6,752 bases of DNA, from positions 1 through 6,752 of the forward strand of contig DAIEPS010000099.1 in the NCBI GenBank assembly GCA_027348305.1, in the 5' to 3' direction. The notes beneath the pieces are model-generated. The model did no database searches, was not told the origin of the DNA, and was given only the letters and a program-made list of their open reading frames with translations. Source of the DNA: Anaerolineaceae bacterium. GTDB lineage: Bacteria; Chloroflexota; Anaerolineae; Anaerolineales; Anaerolineaceae. This document shows positions 6,020 to 6,752 of this stretch, in pieces. Numbering within the stretch: the stretch's first letter is position 1; each line of letters begins with the position of its first letter. The position numbers and the translations under genes are program-made.

Positions 6020-6077
6020 GTTTTCCCCCTGTAGCGAAGTTATGAAATTGCCCTTATGTGGGCAGTTTTCGAAATAA

Positions 6078-6752
6078 TCAAATGTGAGTGTTCTGTCCGT
6101 TAAATAAACTGATAAATGCCTTAACCACCTCCGGGTCATACATTTTCCCGGAATTTTTCTCGAGTTCTGCAATGGCTTCTTGATGCGTGCGCGGAGCCTT
6201 GTAAACACGCCCTTCGGTCATGGCCGAATAAGAATCCACCACCGCGATGATCCTTGCGCCCATGGGTATTTGATCACCTTTCAGCGCATGCGGATAACCC
6301 TTGCCGTCAACCCTTTCATGGTGTGAAAGGATGATCGAAGCAATGTTTTCGAGACCGCTTAACCCTTTTACTATATGAGCCCCAACTTCAGAATGAGATT
6401 TCATGACTTCCCATTCTCGTGTGGTCAATGGACCCGGTTTATGCAGAATTGAATCTTCGATGCCGATCTTGCCAATGTCATGCAGCAACGCTGCCCAACA
6501 TAGTTCGCGTGTTTCGCGAGCAGATAATTTAAAGTGCCGGGCGATCTGTTCTGAGAGAGAAGCCAGCCGTTTGCTGTGAGCGCCGCTGTATGGATCCCTC
6601 GTTTCAAGGGTCTTCGAGAGCGCCAACACGATTTCGATGGATGAATTCTCAATTTGTTCGTTGAGCTGTTTCCGATGGACAGCATTCCCCAATTGATCTG
6701 CGATCAAGTCAACCAGGTAAAACGTATCCAGCGGGAATGCATCAATTTCAGA
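6078..6752 (-). CDS. GAF-HD-GYP phosphodiesterase, partial (N-terminus outside window)
   Basis: The last 224 residues of a larger signalling protein are visible. The frame runs to the window edge without a stop, so the TTG at 6707 is not a real start. The first 35 residues (FPLDTFYLVDLIADQLGNAV) resemble the closing helix of a GAF sensor domain. An HD-GYP domain follows: LETRDPYSGAHSKRLA with metal-ligand Glu and His, LLHDIGKIG (HD at visible residues 91-92), SHSEVGAHIV, and the GYP signature HHERVDGKGYP (144-154), then ARIIAVVDSYSAMTEGRVYK with the conserved ligand Asp. All expected metal ligands are present, so activity is likely. HD-GYP proteins hydrolyse cyclic-di-GMP to GMP or pGpG, here presumably under control of the missing N-terminal sensor. 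The gene converges on the flavin reductase gene with no functional link apparent. Confidence 0.93.
   Translation of the reverse strand, partial: SEIDAFPLDTFYLVDLIADQLGNAVHRKQLNEQIENSSIEIVLALSKTLETRDPYSGAHSKRLASLSEQIARHFKLSARETRELCWAALLHDIGKIGIEDSILHKPGPLTTREWEVMKSHSEVGAHIVKGLSGLENIASIILSHHERVDGKGYPHALKGDQIPMGARIIAVVDSYSAMTEGRVYKAPRTHQEAIAELEKNSGKMYDPEVVKAFISLFNGQNTHI

Noticed and set aside
6049..6064. TGCCC/GGGCA hairpin beyond the end of the HD-GYP gene
   Set aside because: A 5-bp stem with a 6-base loop and no T-run on either strand is too weak to call. The 13-bp hairpin at 5985-6019 is the better terminator.

Overview
The window looks like chromosomal DNA from a monoderm-type bacterium with about 50% GC, most likely a member of the Chloroflexota (Anaerolineae-like). 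That placement is an inference. It rests on the Ala/Pro/Thr spacer after the lipobox of the substrate-binding lipoprotein, a short P-loop NTPase of a type I associate with this phylum, a secreted sortase-like protein, probable TTG starts and AT-rich intergenic DNA. No rRNA, tRNA, CRISPR array, transposase or phage gene is visible.

Positions 1-155 may hold the C-terminal tail of an upstream gene. Positions 142-3655 form a four-gene plus-strand transport operon: a substrate-binding lipoprotein, a FecCD/BtuC-type permease, a BtuD/FhuC-type ATPase and a THEP1-like NTPase. The last three genes are joined by ATGA stop/start overlaps. A strong 14-bp hairpin separates the lipoprotein from the permease and probably sets their relative expression. 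The importer should take up a metal chelate, corrinoid, haem or oxyanion. The sequence alone does not settle the substrate.

Positions 3739-4542 encode a patatin-like serine hydrolase (RssA-type), followed by a clear intrinsic terminator. An AT-rich spacer then carries a dyad and a good sigma-70-type promoter (TTGTTA, 17 bp, TATAAT). These precede a secreted protein (4742-5347) that has the His, Cys and Arg signature of a sortase. A perfect 20-bp inverted repeat separates it from a flavin-reductase-like FMN-binding split-barrel protein (5450-5980).

The last gene lies on the minus strand (6752-6078) and is cut by the window edge. It is a c-di-GMP phosphodiesterase-type HD-GYP protein preceded by what looks like the end of a GAF domain. 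It converges on the flavin reductase gene, and the two share a symmetric terminator hairpin (5985-6019).

Apart from the transport operon, the genes look like separate housekeeping or accessory units. The parts most worth a second look are the NTPase coupled to the importer, the solitary secreted sortase-like protein with its own promoter, and the two unusually strong hairpins (1304-1335 and 5371-5418).
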